Assembly (NCBI RefSeq): GCF_943733665.1
Contig: NZ_OX030782.1
Span: 2,444,501 to 2,508,500 of the forward strand
DNA length: 64,000 bases
Direction of reading: 5' to 3'
Source of the DNA: Aquimarina sp. Aq107
GTDB taxonomy: Bacteria; Bacteroidota; Bacteroidia; Flavobacteriales; Flavobacteriaceae
Shown here in pieces: positions 46,086-54,005 of the stretch. Numbering within the stretch: position 1 is the stretch's first letter; every line of letters begins with the position of its first letter. Position numbers and translations under genes: made by a program. A model generated the notes under the pieces. That model ran no database searches, was not told where the DNA came from, and saw nothing but the letters and a program-made list of their open reading frames with translations.

Positions 46086-46262
46086 CTAAGCTTCTCCTCT
46101 AGCTTTTCTTTTAGCTTCTTGTTTTAATTTAAAATTTTCAATAGTAGCTCCAAAAATCCAATAAGGAACAACAAATGTTAACAAGAATATCATTAACCAA
46201 AATCCAATAGTAAGGATTGTTAAAAATGCTAAGAAACCAAGGTATTGATCAAATTCGAACAT
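46086..46262 (-). CDS. Small membrane protein, 58 residues
   Basis: This starts MFEFDQYLGFLAFLTILTI and contains a single long hydrophobic stretch (about residues 8-38) and a basic C-terminal tail ending KRKARGEA. A TATCTTTG -7 box lies at 46289-46296 on the minus strand, 27 bases upstream. No named family is recognised. One inner-membrane helix or hairpin with the basic tail in the cytosol is predicted by the positive-inside rule. Lies between a TonB receptor and fumC. Confidence 0.65.
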   Translation of the reverse strand: MFEFDQYLGFLAFLTILTIGFWLMIFLLTFVVPYWIFGATIENFKLKQEAKRKARGEA

Positions 46263-46288
46263 AATAGTAATCTAATTTCAATTTTTGC

Positions 46289-46296
46289 CAAAGATA
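46289..46296 (-). promoter_or_regulatory. TAnnTTTG -7 box of the 58-residue gene
   Basis: The minus strand reads TATCTTTG. Confidence 0.5.
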
Positions 46297-46411
46297 ACAA
46301 CTCTTCTTTTTATCTCATAGCATTAATATAAATTATTTTTAAAACTAAAACTTTAATCAATTTCCTTTTTAAAAAGTACATTCTTTATTCAGAAAAAGCT
46401 CTACAAATTCT

Positions 46412-46419
46412 TAAATTTG
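46412..46419 (+). promoter_or_regulatory. TAnnTTTG -7 box of fumC
   Basis: TAAATTTG, 27 bases before the fumC ATG. An in-frame TTG at 46417 is inside the box and is not the start. Confidence 0.6.
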
Positions 46420-46446
46420 CCGTTCGAAAAACAAATCATCACCGCT

Positions 46447-47844
46447 ATGGAATATAGAATAGAAAAAGATACAATGGGCGAAGTAAAAGTGCCTGCTGAT
46501 AAACTTTGGGGAGCACAGACGGAACGTTCCAGAAATAATTTTAAAATTGGGGCACCTTCATCAATGCCATTAGAAATTGTATATGGTTTTGCATATCTAA
46601 AGAAAGCTGCTGCTTTTACCAATTGTGAATTAGGAGTACTTCCCATAGAAAAAAGGGATCTTATTGCACAAGTATGTGATGAAATTCTAGAAGGAAAACA
46701 CGATGATCAATTTCCTTTAGTAATATGGCAAACTGGTTCTGGTACGCAGAGTAATATGAATGTCAATGAAGTTATTGCTAATCGTGCGCATCAAATAGCC
46801 GGAAAAACAATAGGAGAAGGTGAAAAAACAATCCAGCCAAATGATGACGTAAACAAGTCTCAATCTTCTAATGATACTTTTCCAACAGGTATGCATATTG
46901 CTGCTTATAAAAAAATTCTAGAAGTAACAATACCTGGAATCACGCAATTAAGAGATACACTTAAAAAGAAATCAGAAACGTTTAAGAATGTTGTAAAAAT
47001 TGGTCGTACCCATTTTATGGATGCTACTCCACTTACAATAGGACAAGAATTATCTGGTTATGTTTCTCAATTAGATCATGGACTTAAAGCTCTGGAAAAC
47101 ACATTACCACATTTAGCAGAAATCGCTTTAGGTGGAACTGCTGTTGGTACCGGTTTAAATACTCCAAAAGGATATGCTAAAAGAGTATCTGAATTTATTG
47201 CTCAGTTTACAGGATTACCATTTATTACCGCAGAGAACAAATTCGAAGCACTAGCAGCTCACGATGCTTTTGTAGAAACACATGGAGCATTAAAACAAAT
47301 TGCTGTTTCTTTAAATAAAATAGGAAATGATATTCGTATGTTAGCTTCTGGACCAAGAAGTGGAATTGGTGAACTTATCATTCCTGCTAATGAACCTGGA
47401 AGCTCTATTATGCCTGGAAAAGTAAATCCTACTCAATGTGAAGCATTAACTATGGTGTGTGCCCAGGTATTAGGTAATGATGTTGCAATTAATGTTGGTG
47501 GAATGCAAGGACATTTTGAATTAAATGTTTTTAAACCTGTTATGGCTGCTAATCTATTACAAAGTGCTCAACTAATCGGTGATTCTTGTGTTTCTTTTGA
47601 TGTACATTGTGCGCAAGGAATAGAACCAAATCAAGCAAGGATTACAGAGTTACTTAATAATTCATTAATGTTAGTTACCGCTCTTAATACAAAAATAGGA
47701 TATTACAAAGCTGCGGAAATTGCAAATACTGCACACAAAAACGGAACAACACTAAAACAAGAGGCTATCGCTTTAGGATATGTTACCGAAACAGAATTTG
47801 ATGAGTGGGTAAAACCTGAAGATATGGTAGGTGCGATGAAATAA
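46447..47844 (+). CDS. fumC: Class II fumarate hydratase
   Basis: This 465-residue TCA-cycle enzyme converts fumarate to malate (homotetramer, no iron-sulfur cluster). It begins [16 protein letters not shown] and carries [49 protein letters not shown] and the fumarase/aspartase signature [13 protein letters not shown] (about residues 316-328). Length is that of E. coli FumC (467). The ATG at 46447 is chosen because the upstream TTG lies in the -7 box. Confidence 0.97.
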   Translation: MEYRIEKDTMGEVKVPADKLWGAQTERSRNNFKIGAPSSMPLEIVYGFAYLKKAAAFTNCELGVLPIEKRDLIAQVCDEILEGKHDDQFPLVIWQTGSGTQSNMNVNEVIANRAHQIAGKTIGEGEKTIQPNDDVNKSQSSNDTFPTGMHIAAYKKILEVTIPGITQLRDTLKKKSETFKNVVKIGRTHFMDATPLTIGQELSGYVSQLDHGLKALENTLPHLAEIALGGTAVGTGLNTPKGYAKRVSEFIAQFTGLPFITAENKFEALAAHDAFVETHGALKQIAVSLNKIGNDIRMLASGPRSGIGELIIPANEPGSSIMPGKVNPTQCEALTMVCAQVLGNDVAINVGGMQGHFELNVFKPVMAANLLQSAQLIGDSCVSFDVHCAQGIEPNQARITELLNNSLMLVTALNTKIGYYKAAEIANTAHKNGTTLKQEAIALGYVTETEFDEWVKPEDMVGAMK

Positions 47845-47867
47845 TATAAGCTCCCATCAATACTTTC

Positions 47868-47902
47868 AAAAAAGTCAGACCTTCAAATGGTCTGACTTTT
47901 TT
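47868..47902. terminator. Bidirectional terminator
   Basis: AAAAAGTCAGACC, loop TTCAAAT, GGTCTGACTTTTTT, between fumC and the convergent TPR/LuxR gene. Confidence 0.9.
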
Positions 47903-47942
47903 ATTTATCATTTTAAATTTTAAAGAAGTTTCAACTTAATTT

Positions 47943-49607
47943 TTAAGAAGCATTAAAGAACTCCTCTAAATATTTTCCAAGTGTATAAGATTCTGGAATA
48001 TTCATCTTCTTTTTAATTCTACTTCGGGAGGTTTTTACCGTATCCGCAGAAACTCCCAAAACACTTGCGGTTTCTTTAATTGATAAGTTAAGTTTTGTAA
48101 AAACACAATATCTAATTTCGGTATTGGATAATTGAGGATATGCTTTTTTAAGTTGAGTAATCAGACCAGGATATCTAGATTCTACTCTATCTTGAATTGC
48201 AAACAGATCATCACCTGACATCATTAAAGCTTTCAATTTGTTCTTAAGGTTTTTTATCTGGGGAGATGATTTATCAAACTTATCTATTTCTTTTTTTAAC
48301 TCTTCAAACATTTTTTGACGGTTTGTAATTGCCACAACAGTCATATTTAATTCATTTTCTCTTAGTTGAACCTTATCTTCTAATAACTTCTTCTCCGTTT
48401 TTTTTAGTCCAATCAATTCTCTATTTACTCTTATATTTTTTATTAAAAGAAAAAAACACAAAACTCCAATTAAGAATAATAGCGTTACTCCTACTATAAT
48501 ATTAAACTGTCTTTTATTTTTTGCTACCAAAAGCCTATTCTCAATATCCAACTGTTTGTTCAATAATTCTTCTTCTATAAGTTTAAAAGCTATTTCATTA
48601 TTTTTAATTATCTCTTTGTTATTTAAACTTGTTAAACTGTCTTTAATCGCATAGTATTTATCTTTGCTTTCTTTTGCTCTTTTCCATAAATTTTGTTTAG
48701 CATACACTTCAGAAAGCTTATGAAAACTATCCATGTTCTTTCGATCATCCTTTTCTTTCTCTATGGCTTTTAAAAAAAGTACCTCGGCATCTTGTAATTT
48801 ATTCAAACCTAAATAAATCATACCTAAATAAAAATCCTTGTTCCAATTATAATCTTCGTTTATTAAATGATAGATTTTTTCTGCTTTTATATTTTCATTT
48901 TTAAGCAAATACACATCACACATTCCTTTAAGGATATCATTTTTAACCAATTTGTGGTTATTGATCTTAGTCAATTCTAAACCTTTATTCAACCACATGA
49001 TAGCATCATCAAAGTTTTTTTGCCTTTTAAGATTCAAAGCTATATTTTGGTGCAATTGACTATAATGAATTGATGTTGAATCGAAATCTGGATCCTGCAA
49101 AATTTTTATATAGTATTGATGAGCTAGCTCATAATCCCCCAATAAACTATATGTAGATGCTATATTTATTTGTAGCGCCCTTAATATAGTTTTATGATTA
49201 TTCGAATTCTGTTTTTTATAAAAATCATAAGCCTTTAGATTTACTTCTAAAGACTTTTCATAATTCCGAATCTTCCCATAAATACTTCCTAAAGACAAAT
49301 AAGAATTATGTAATTCTTTAATCAAATTATTCTCCTTGCAAAGTTTTATAGAACGATTAATATGATAAAATGCACTATCAACTTTATTACGCTTTCTATA
49401 ATAAAAACTTAATATCAAATGCACCTTACTCATCCCTACAATATACTCTATATCAGAACTCTCATCTAAAAGTCTTTTTAGTTTTTTAGGATCATTGTAA
49501 TTTTTGTCTAACGAAGATATTAGGCTATCGATTCTTTTTGCTTTAGAAAGATTATTTTCTTTCTGAGCCAAAAGAAAATTAGATATAAAAAATAGAAAGA
49601 AAAACAC
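47943..49607 (-). CDS. Membrane-bound TPR / LuxR-type HTH regulator
   Basis: This encodes about 554 residues. A hydrophobic N-terminus ending FLLAQ acts as signal peptide. TPR-like helical repeats span about 30-330 (HNSYLSLGSIYGKIRNYEKSLE, LHQNIALNLKRQKNFDD). One membrane helix at about 368-390 (FNIIVGVTLLFLIGVLCFFLLI) is followed by a coiled coil and a C-terminal LuxR/GerE-like HTH (TEIRYCVFTKLNLSIKETAS, then DTVKTSRSRIKKKMNI). The sensing TPR part is periplasmic and the HTH cytosolic. The start is uncertain: GTG 49607 lacks the basic N-region, which the upstream in-frame codons (KKYSFQRTLK) would supply from a non-ATG start. Confidence 0.82.
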   Translation of the reverse strand: MFFFLFFISNFLLAQKENNLSKAKRIDSLISSLDKNYNDPKKLKRLLDESSDIEYIVGMSKVHLILSFYYRKRNKVDSAFYHINRSIKLCKENNLIKELHNSYLSLGSIYGKIRNYEKSLEVNLKAYDFYKKQNSNNHKTILRALQINIASTYSLLGDYELAHQYYIKILQDPDFDSTSIHYSQLHQNIALNLKRQKNFDDAIMWLNKGLELTKINNHKLVKNDILKGMCDVYLLKNENIKAEKIYHLINEDYNWNKDFYLGMIYLGLNKLQDAEVLFLKAIEKEKDDRKNMDSFHKLSEVYAKQNLWKRAKESKDKYYAIKDSLTSLNNKEIIKNNEIAFKLIEEELLNKQLDIENRLLVAKNKRQFNIIVGVTLLFLIGVLCFFLLIKNIRVNRELIGLKKTEKKLLEDKVQLRENELNMTVVAITNRQKMFEELKKEIDKFDKSSPQIKNLKNKLKALMMSGDDLFAIQDRVESRYPGLITQLKKAYPQLSNTEIRYCVFTKLNLSIKETASVLGVSADTVKTSRSRIKKKMNIPESYTLGKYLEEFFNAS

Positions 49608-50176
49608 CTTCAGAGTCCTTTGAAAACTATATTTCTTATTATGTCTAATTACTTTTTTGATGATTAACTAATTTGATTTGAAGATTGTCATAAAAAAATA
49701 GATCCTTCTCCCATTAAATAAAGAAAAATAAATGACTTTATTTTAAAAAAAATAACCGCTTTAGCGAAACAAAATATTAGCCATTGACTAACAGTATTTT
49801 ACAACTAAAAAAGATTGTAATGTTTACATTTTATCAACCTAAAAATATCAGCTTGATTACATCAAATCAACCTACCTACTATAGACAACAACAATCTTCA
49901 GTTCTAAATTTGAAATCTAAAATGATGATCTATAATTAAATCCAGAATTAATCATGAAAATCGTTTTATCAAATTATATAAACATTAAACTCATGAATTA
50001 TTAAGTAAACTTTTCTAGCGTAAAATACCATCTCTCCTTCCCTAGTATTAATTCGCATATCACTGCAAGTACTTTAAACATAAAGGTTCTATAGCTATAT
50101 AAAACGTTTAGATCCTTTGTACTCATTTGTAAATACCTAAGAGGTATAAATATTAATACTAACGTTAACAAAAGCC
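49608..50176 (+). other. 569-base intergenic region between the TPR/LuxR and G8 genes
   Basis: It contains a TAAATTTG box at 49905-49912 (plus strand), about 265 bases before the G8 start, so the G8 mRNA may have a long leader or a separate short transcript may begin there. Only tiny frames (up to 16 codons, ATG 49954) are present. No hairpin terminator is seen. Confidence 0.4.
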
Positions 50177-53100
50177 ATGAAAAAAATTAATCTCAAAAGA
50201 TACATATATCTTTTACTTACCCTTATCTGTTTATCATTTTCTGGAAAAGCTCAAATGATTGATATGAGTGCTATTATTCCCGACAACACTGCAACCCATA
50301 CTTCTATGAGAAGTGGAAATTGGAATGATCCAAATACCTGGGATGCAGGTTATGTACCAGGTTTAGCCTCCATTGTAGTTATTAAGATGGGAGATAGTAT
50401 AAATTATAATGTAAATAATGACGTTCAAATATTTGCTATACGGAATGAAGGCAAAATAACATTTAGAGCTCCAACTGGAGCTACAAGAAAATTAGTGGTA
50501 GACACTTTTTTTTGTGGTATGATGTCAGAGTTAGATATCAAAGCTGATCAATCAACAGATGGTACTATTGATATTTATTTTAAAGCATTTGATATAGAAA
50601 AAAAGAAAAATGGTCTAATAGGTGGAAATCGATGGAACGCACAAGCAAAAAGTCATTATTCTGATGGAAAACGAATGAACGATCATTTTGGAAACCGACT
50701 TTTTAATGATGGAACTGGAGTTTTAGGCAGATACGAGTGGGACCCAACACAAGCCACATTAGGATTAATGACAATGAATAAAGTAACGATTCTTGGTAAG
50801 GAAAAAACTTCCTTTTTACGAACTACCAGTCCTACAGCAAGAAGAAGAAATAAAACAACTCTCGAAGACACTCCTATAAATTGGAATACAGGAGATGAAG
50901 TGGTTTTATCCGGTACTCAAGGTATATTTAGAGTTAGAAATGATGGTGTCAGAACACAGGATGAAGAGTTTGTAATAGAAGCTATCAATGAAGCAACCAA
51001 TGAAGTGACTTTTAATTCCCAAACAAGAAATGCACACCAAGGAATAACAGAAGCAAACCTTTTTTGTCACCTATCAAATTTAACACGAAACATAACTTTT
51101 AAATCGATTGATTTCACGGATAGTAATAACAATGTAAATGATGATATTACTCGTCGTGGTCATACCATGTTTATGCGTACAACTGATGTTAAAATTCATT
51201 TTGCTGCATTCAAAGATCTTGGTAGAAGTAACAAACATAATATCCTAGATGATTTTAAATATAACTTAAGAAAAACAGGTGAAGTAGATGAAGATGGAAA
51301 ACCATTTGTTATCATAAGAAATTTTATTGAAGAAAAAGCATTACCTCAAGATATTGAAAATCAAAGAGGAAGATATGCAATGCACTTTCATAGAATGAAT
51401 AATTCTCAAACAAAAATGGCTGAAGCACATGGATTAGCCGTTTGGGGTTCACCTGGCTGGGGAATGGTACATCATGATAGTCATGCTTCTTTTGCAAATA
51501 ATGTAGTTTATTTTGTGGATGGATCAGGTATGGTAGCAGAAAGTGGTTCTGAAACTGGAATTTGGAAAAACAATCTGGTTACAACTGCTAGACCAGATGG
51601 AAGAAACTATTACTTTGCAGACATGGATCGTGATGCTCCAAGCGCCCTAAACTCCATCGTATCTGATCTATTAGACGATGATTTCAGGATTGGTGAAGCT
51701 TATGGATTACAAGGAAGAGCAGTAAGAATGGTTAACAACATAGCTGCATCTTCTAGAGAAGCTTATGCCTATGATGGTGGAGGAACAGTGATAAGTTTAC
51801 GGGACAAAGTAAGAACCAATGTATATCCAGAAAATATATTCCCCTTACAAGATTATGTAGATCCTGCTGCGGCACCTTTATTAGAATTTAAAAATAATGA
51901 AGCATATGGATGCAGTAGTGGTTTTAGATCAAAAGATAGAGCAGCTCAGGCATTTCATCATAAACTATCTATTATTGATAATCATACCACCTGGAATACG
52001 GGTAGAGCAATGTATATTACTACCAATTTTGGATATATGGTTCGGAATGGAAATTATTATAATGGCGATGGCGCTGGTCTTATTGGTGGTGATTTAGACA
52101 ATCTATGTGTTGTTAACACCACATTTCATAATTGGAGAGGTGATGGATTTACAGATGGTCGCGGAACCGATTCCAATCCTCAACATAAACTAAATTTTGT
52201 AAATGTAAGAATCCCTGGATTCGATAGAAATAGAATCTATAGACAACTAGACCGAAGTAACGAAAATATATACAATGCTTCTGTATTAGACGCCAATGTA
52301 GAAGTAACTCTGTCACCAGGCAGTCAAATGGATACTCAACTCAATGTAAACACCAGAGATTACACAGCTGTGGTAAGCGGAATGATAACTGATCGATTAG
52401 GAACGTACCCTTTTGGACACGCATATGCAAGGCGTTTCCCTACGATCAGAAAGAGAACATATAACTTTACAAACAAAGAAACTCTAGAGGACTATGTTAG
52501 ACAATATGGTATCGCAGAAGATGCTAATGGAACATATACTACGCTTACTGAATTTATAACGGATAGGGGAACTGGTGAAACCTTTGGGGTAGATATTAGA
52601 ATTAATATTATTGGACTTGATGTTGAAGATTATAGGGATAATAGGGCTCCAGAGCTAATAATGATTGAACCTATTGAAAGTGAACTATATTTTGAAGGCG
52701 ATACCCTAATTGTTCGTGCAGAAGCTAATGATCCTGATGGTATAAGAGAAGTTAAATTATATCTTAATGGAGAATTGATCAGAACCGATATGGAAGCTCC
52801 ATACAGTTGGGGAGGGAACCCTTTGCTACAAAATGTTCCAGAAGGACGGTATAGAATAAAAGTTGTAGCTATAGACAATACGGGCAGAAGAACTAAAAAA
52901 ATCATCGTACTCAATGTATTACCATCAGCATTAAGAGATGCTGGATTCGATAAAGAAAGTACAGGAACTATTATGGTAACTCCTAATCCTGTTAAAAAAG
53001 GATCAAATATTACTATTTATCAAAAAGGAAATAAGTACCTACGATTGTATGATATTACTGGAAAAGAAATAATGAAATTGGATGTAGATTCTAATGAATT

Positions 53101-53182
53101 AAACATAAACCTATCAGAACTCGCTAGTGGTTTATATATCCTTAAATCTGACAGAACAAGTAGTAAATTCATTATTAAATAA
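50177..53182 (+). CDS. Secreted G8-domain (CEMIP-like) beta-helix protein with T9SS sorting domain
   Basis: This 1001-residue protein has a signal peptide (MKKINLKRYIYLLLTLICLS, then FSGKAQ). A G8-like domain lies at about 35-190 (SGNWNDPNTWDAGYVPG and IRNEGKITF are characteristic). A right-handed beta-helix-type middle (about 190-760) has RGRYAMHFHRMNNSQTK (about 395) and WGSPGWGMVHHDSHASF, like CEMIP/TMEM2-type hyaluronan-processing proteins. An Ig-like domain (about 840-930: EPIESELYFEGDTLIVRAEA) precedes a T9SS type A sorting domain (TPNPVKKGSNITIY to SSKFIIK). It probably acts on or binds extracellular polysaccharide. Regulator gene upstream is convergent/divergent to it. Confidence 0.85.
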   Translation: MKKINLKRYIYLLLTLICLSFSGKAQMIDMSAIIPDNTATHTSMRSGNWNDPNTWDAGYVPGLASIVVIKMGDSINYNVNNDVQIFAIRNEGKITFRAPTGATRKLVVDTFFCGMMSELDIKADQSTDGTIDIYFKAFDIEKKKNGLIGGNRWNAQAKSHYSDGKRMNDHFGNRLFNDGTGVLGRYEWDPTQATLGLMTMNKVTILGKEKTSFLRTTSPTARRRNKTTLEDTPINWNTGDEVVLSGTQGIFRVRNDGVRTQDEEFVIEAINEATNEVTFNSQTRNAHQGITEANLFCHLSNLTRNITFKSIDFTDSNNNVNDDITRRGHTMFMRTTDVKIHFAAFKDLGRSNKHNILDDFKYNLRKTGEVDEDGKPFVIIRNFIEEKALPQDIENQRGRYAMHFHRMNNSQTKMAEAHGLAVWGSPGWGMVHHDSHASFANNVVYFVDGSGMVAESGSETGIWKNNLVTTARPDGRNYYFADMDRDAPSALNSIVSDLLDDDFRIGEAYGLQGRAVRMVNNIAASSREAYAYDGGGTVISLRDKVRTNVYPENIFPLQDYVDPAAAPLLEFKNNEAYGCSSGFRSKDRAAQAFHHKLSIIDNHTTWNTGRAMYITTNFGYMVRNGNYYNGDGAGLIGGDLDNLCVVNTTFHNWRGDGFTDGRGTDSNPQHKLNFVNVRIPGFDRNRIYRQLDRSNENIYNASVLDANVEVTLSPGSQMDTQLNVNTRDYTAVVSGMITDRLGTYPFGHAYARRFPTIRKRTYNFTNKETLEDYVRQYGIAEDANGTYTTLTEFITDRGTGETFGVDIRINIIGLDVEDYRDNRAPELIMIEPIESELYFEGDTLIVRAEANDPDGIREVKLYLNGELIRTDMEAPYSWGGNPLLQNVPEGRYRIKVVAIDNTGRRTKKIIVLNVLPSALRDAGFDKESTGTIMVTPNPVKKGSNITIYQKGNKYLRLYDITGKEIMKLDVDSNELNINLSELASGLYILKSDRTSSKFIIK

Positions 53183-53224
53183 CTTAAAGCAATAAATTGC
53201 AGTAATTCTATAATAATTAATATT

Positions 53225-53257
53225 AAAAAAACCGGATGCAAATGCATCCGGTTTTTT
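53225..53257. terminator. Bidirectional terminator
   Basis: Perfect stem AAAAAACCGGATGCA with TGCATCCGGTTTTTT around AA. It ends the G8 gene (plus) and the microprotein transcript (minus). Confidence 0.9.
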
Positions 53258-53278
53258 GTCCCCATTATTATAACTAAG

Positions 53279-53306
53279 TATTAGAATTTCCCCCAAAATT
53301 CTAATA
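53279..53306. repeat. Perfect 11-bp hairpin with C5 loop, downstream of microprotein A
   Basis: TATTAGAATTT (53279-53289), loop CCCCCA, AAATTCTAATA (53296-53306). No T-tract follows on either strand. In the minus-strand transcript it would lie between the stop of the 28-residue gene A and the terminator, exposing a UGGGGG loop, so it may be an RNA-stability or binding element. Confidence 0.6.
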
Positions 53307-53335
53307 TACTGTTTCTTCCAATTGACAATTACATC

Positions 53336-53422
53336 CTATCTGTGTATCGCATGGCTACAAGCCTTCGGAAGTTCTTTTAAAAATTTTCTTAAAAATTTGA
53401 AATTAATACGAAATGGTTTCAT
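53336..53422 (-). CDS. 28-residue microprotein A (ELPKACSHAIHR family)
   Basis: This small frame reads MKPFRINFKFLRKFLK followed by ELPKACSHAIHR, and is basic (about +7 net without His) and amphipathic in its first 16 residues. An in-frame stop lies 8 codons before the ATG, so the short start is the only plausible ATG. Its paralogue B lies 125 bases upstream on the same strand. The final 12 codons encode identical residues in both but differ at the third position in 10 of 12, a strong sign that the protein, not the DNA, has been conserved. The family is unknown to me; a secreted or membrane-active peptide is possible. Confidence 0.7.
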   Translation of the reverse strand: MKPFRINFKFLRKFLKELPKACSHAIHR

Positions 53423-53547
53423 AATATCTTGTGTAAAGTTGTTTTATATAATCTGAAATTTTTATTTATAATAAATTTAAATGATCTTTTTATTTATATG
53501 GAATTAATGATATCATCTATAATTTCATATTTAACTAGTCTTATATT

Positions 53548-53634
53548 CTATCTATGGATAGCGTGACTACATGCTTTAGGTAGCTCTTGTAAAAAATCTA
53601 AAATAAAACGGAAGTTAATGCCCAATAAGTTCAT
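53548..53634 (-). CDS. 28-residue microprotein B (ELPKACSHAIHR family)
   Basis: This encodes MNLLGINFRFILDFLQ followed by ELPKACSHAIHR, 19 of 28 residues identical to microprotein A and the same length without gaps. Its N-terminal half is hydrophobic and nearly neutral, unlike the basic A peptide. A longer in-frame start exists (53730) but would overlap the promoter, so the ATG at 53634 is preferred. Both genes share TTTACACA just before the start. The promoter is TTG-N20-TATATTTG on the minus strand, about 46 nt upstream. Transcription should continue through gene A to the terminator at 53225-53257. Confidence 0.7.
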   Translation of the reverse strand: MNLLGINFRFILDFLQELPKACSHAIHR

Positions 53635-54005
53635 AATGCTGTATGTGTAAAAATGATTAATATATCTTTTATTTATAATTCTGGTACAAATATACCTCAG
53701 GAATACACATCGCGCAATGGGGGAAAACACCCGAAATGCATAGTGGGATATCCCCTAAATATAATCAAATCACTGATTATCAATAATTTAAACTTAAAAG
53801 ACTAATCATAAATATTCTAATTAATTGCTTAATTTTTGCGAAATTTTAAAATAAAACTCAATATTATACATTGACATCCACCAATTTTATTAAAATAAAA
53901 GTACTTCTATCAATTCCAACATACTTTATGTTAATTCTAAAATCCAATAAAAATTGTGTAAACAATTAATAATATGTACTTTACAGATCCCAATTTCCTC
54001 TACTT
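53635..54005. other. Intergenic region upstream of the cytochrome/lectin gene
   Basis: Apart from the minus-strand microprotein promoter (53687-53717), the remaining 280 bases show no frame over 20 codons and no strong hairpin. The promoter of the gene at 54006 may be TACTTTAC (53975-53982), an imperfect -7 box. Confidence 0.4.
53687..53717 (-). promoter_or_regulatory. Consensus promoter of the microprotein transcript
   Basis: On the minus strand: TTG (53715-53717), 20 bases, TATATTTG (53687-53694). Both spacing and boxes agree with the Flavobacterial housekeeping consensus TTG-N17-23-TAnnTTTG. Confidence 0.7.

Noticed and set aside
49954-50004. 16-codon frame upstream of the G8 gene
   Set aside because: Too short, no promoter close by and no paralogue or codon signal to support it.
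53548-53730. 60-codon version of microprotein B from an upstream ATG
   Set aside because: It would begin upstream of the predicted transcript start and run through the promoter, and the paralogue has no such extension.
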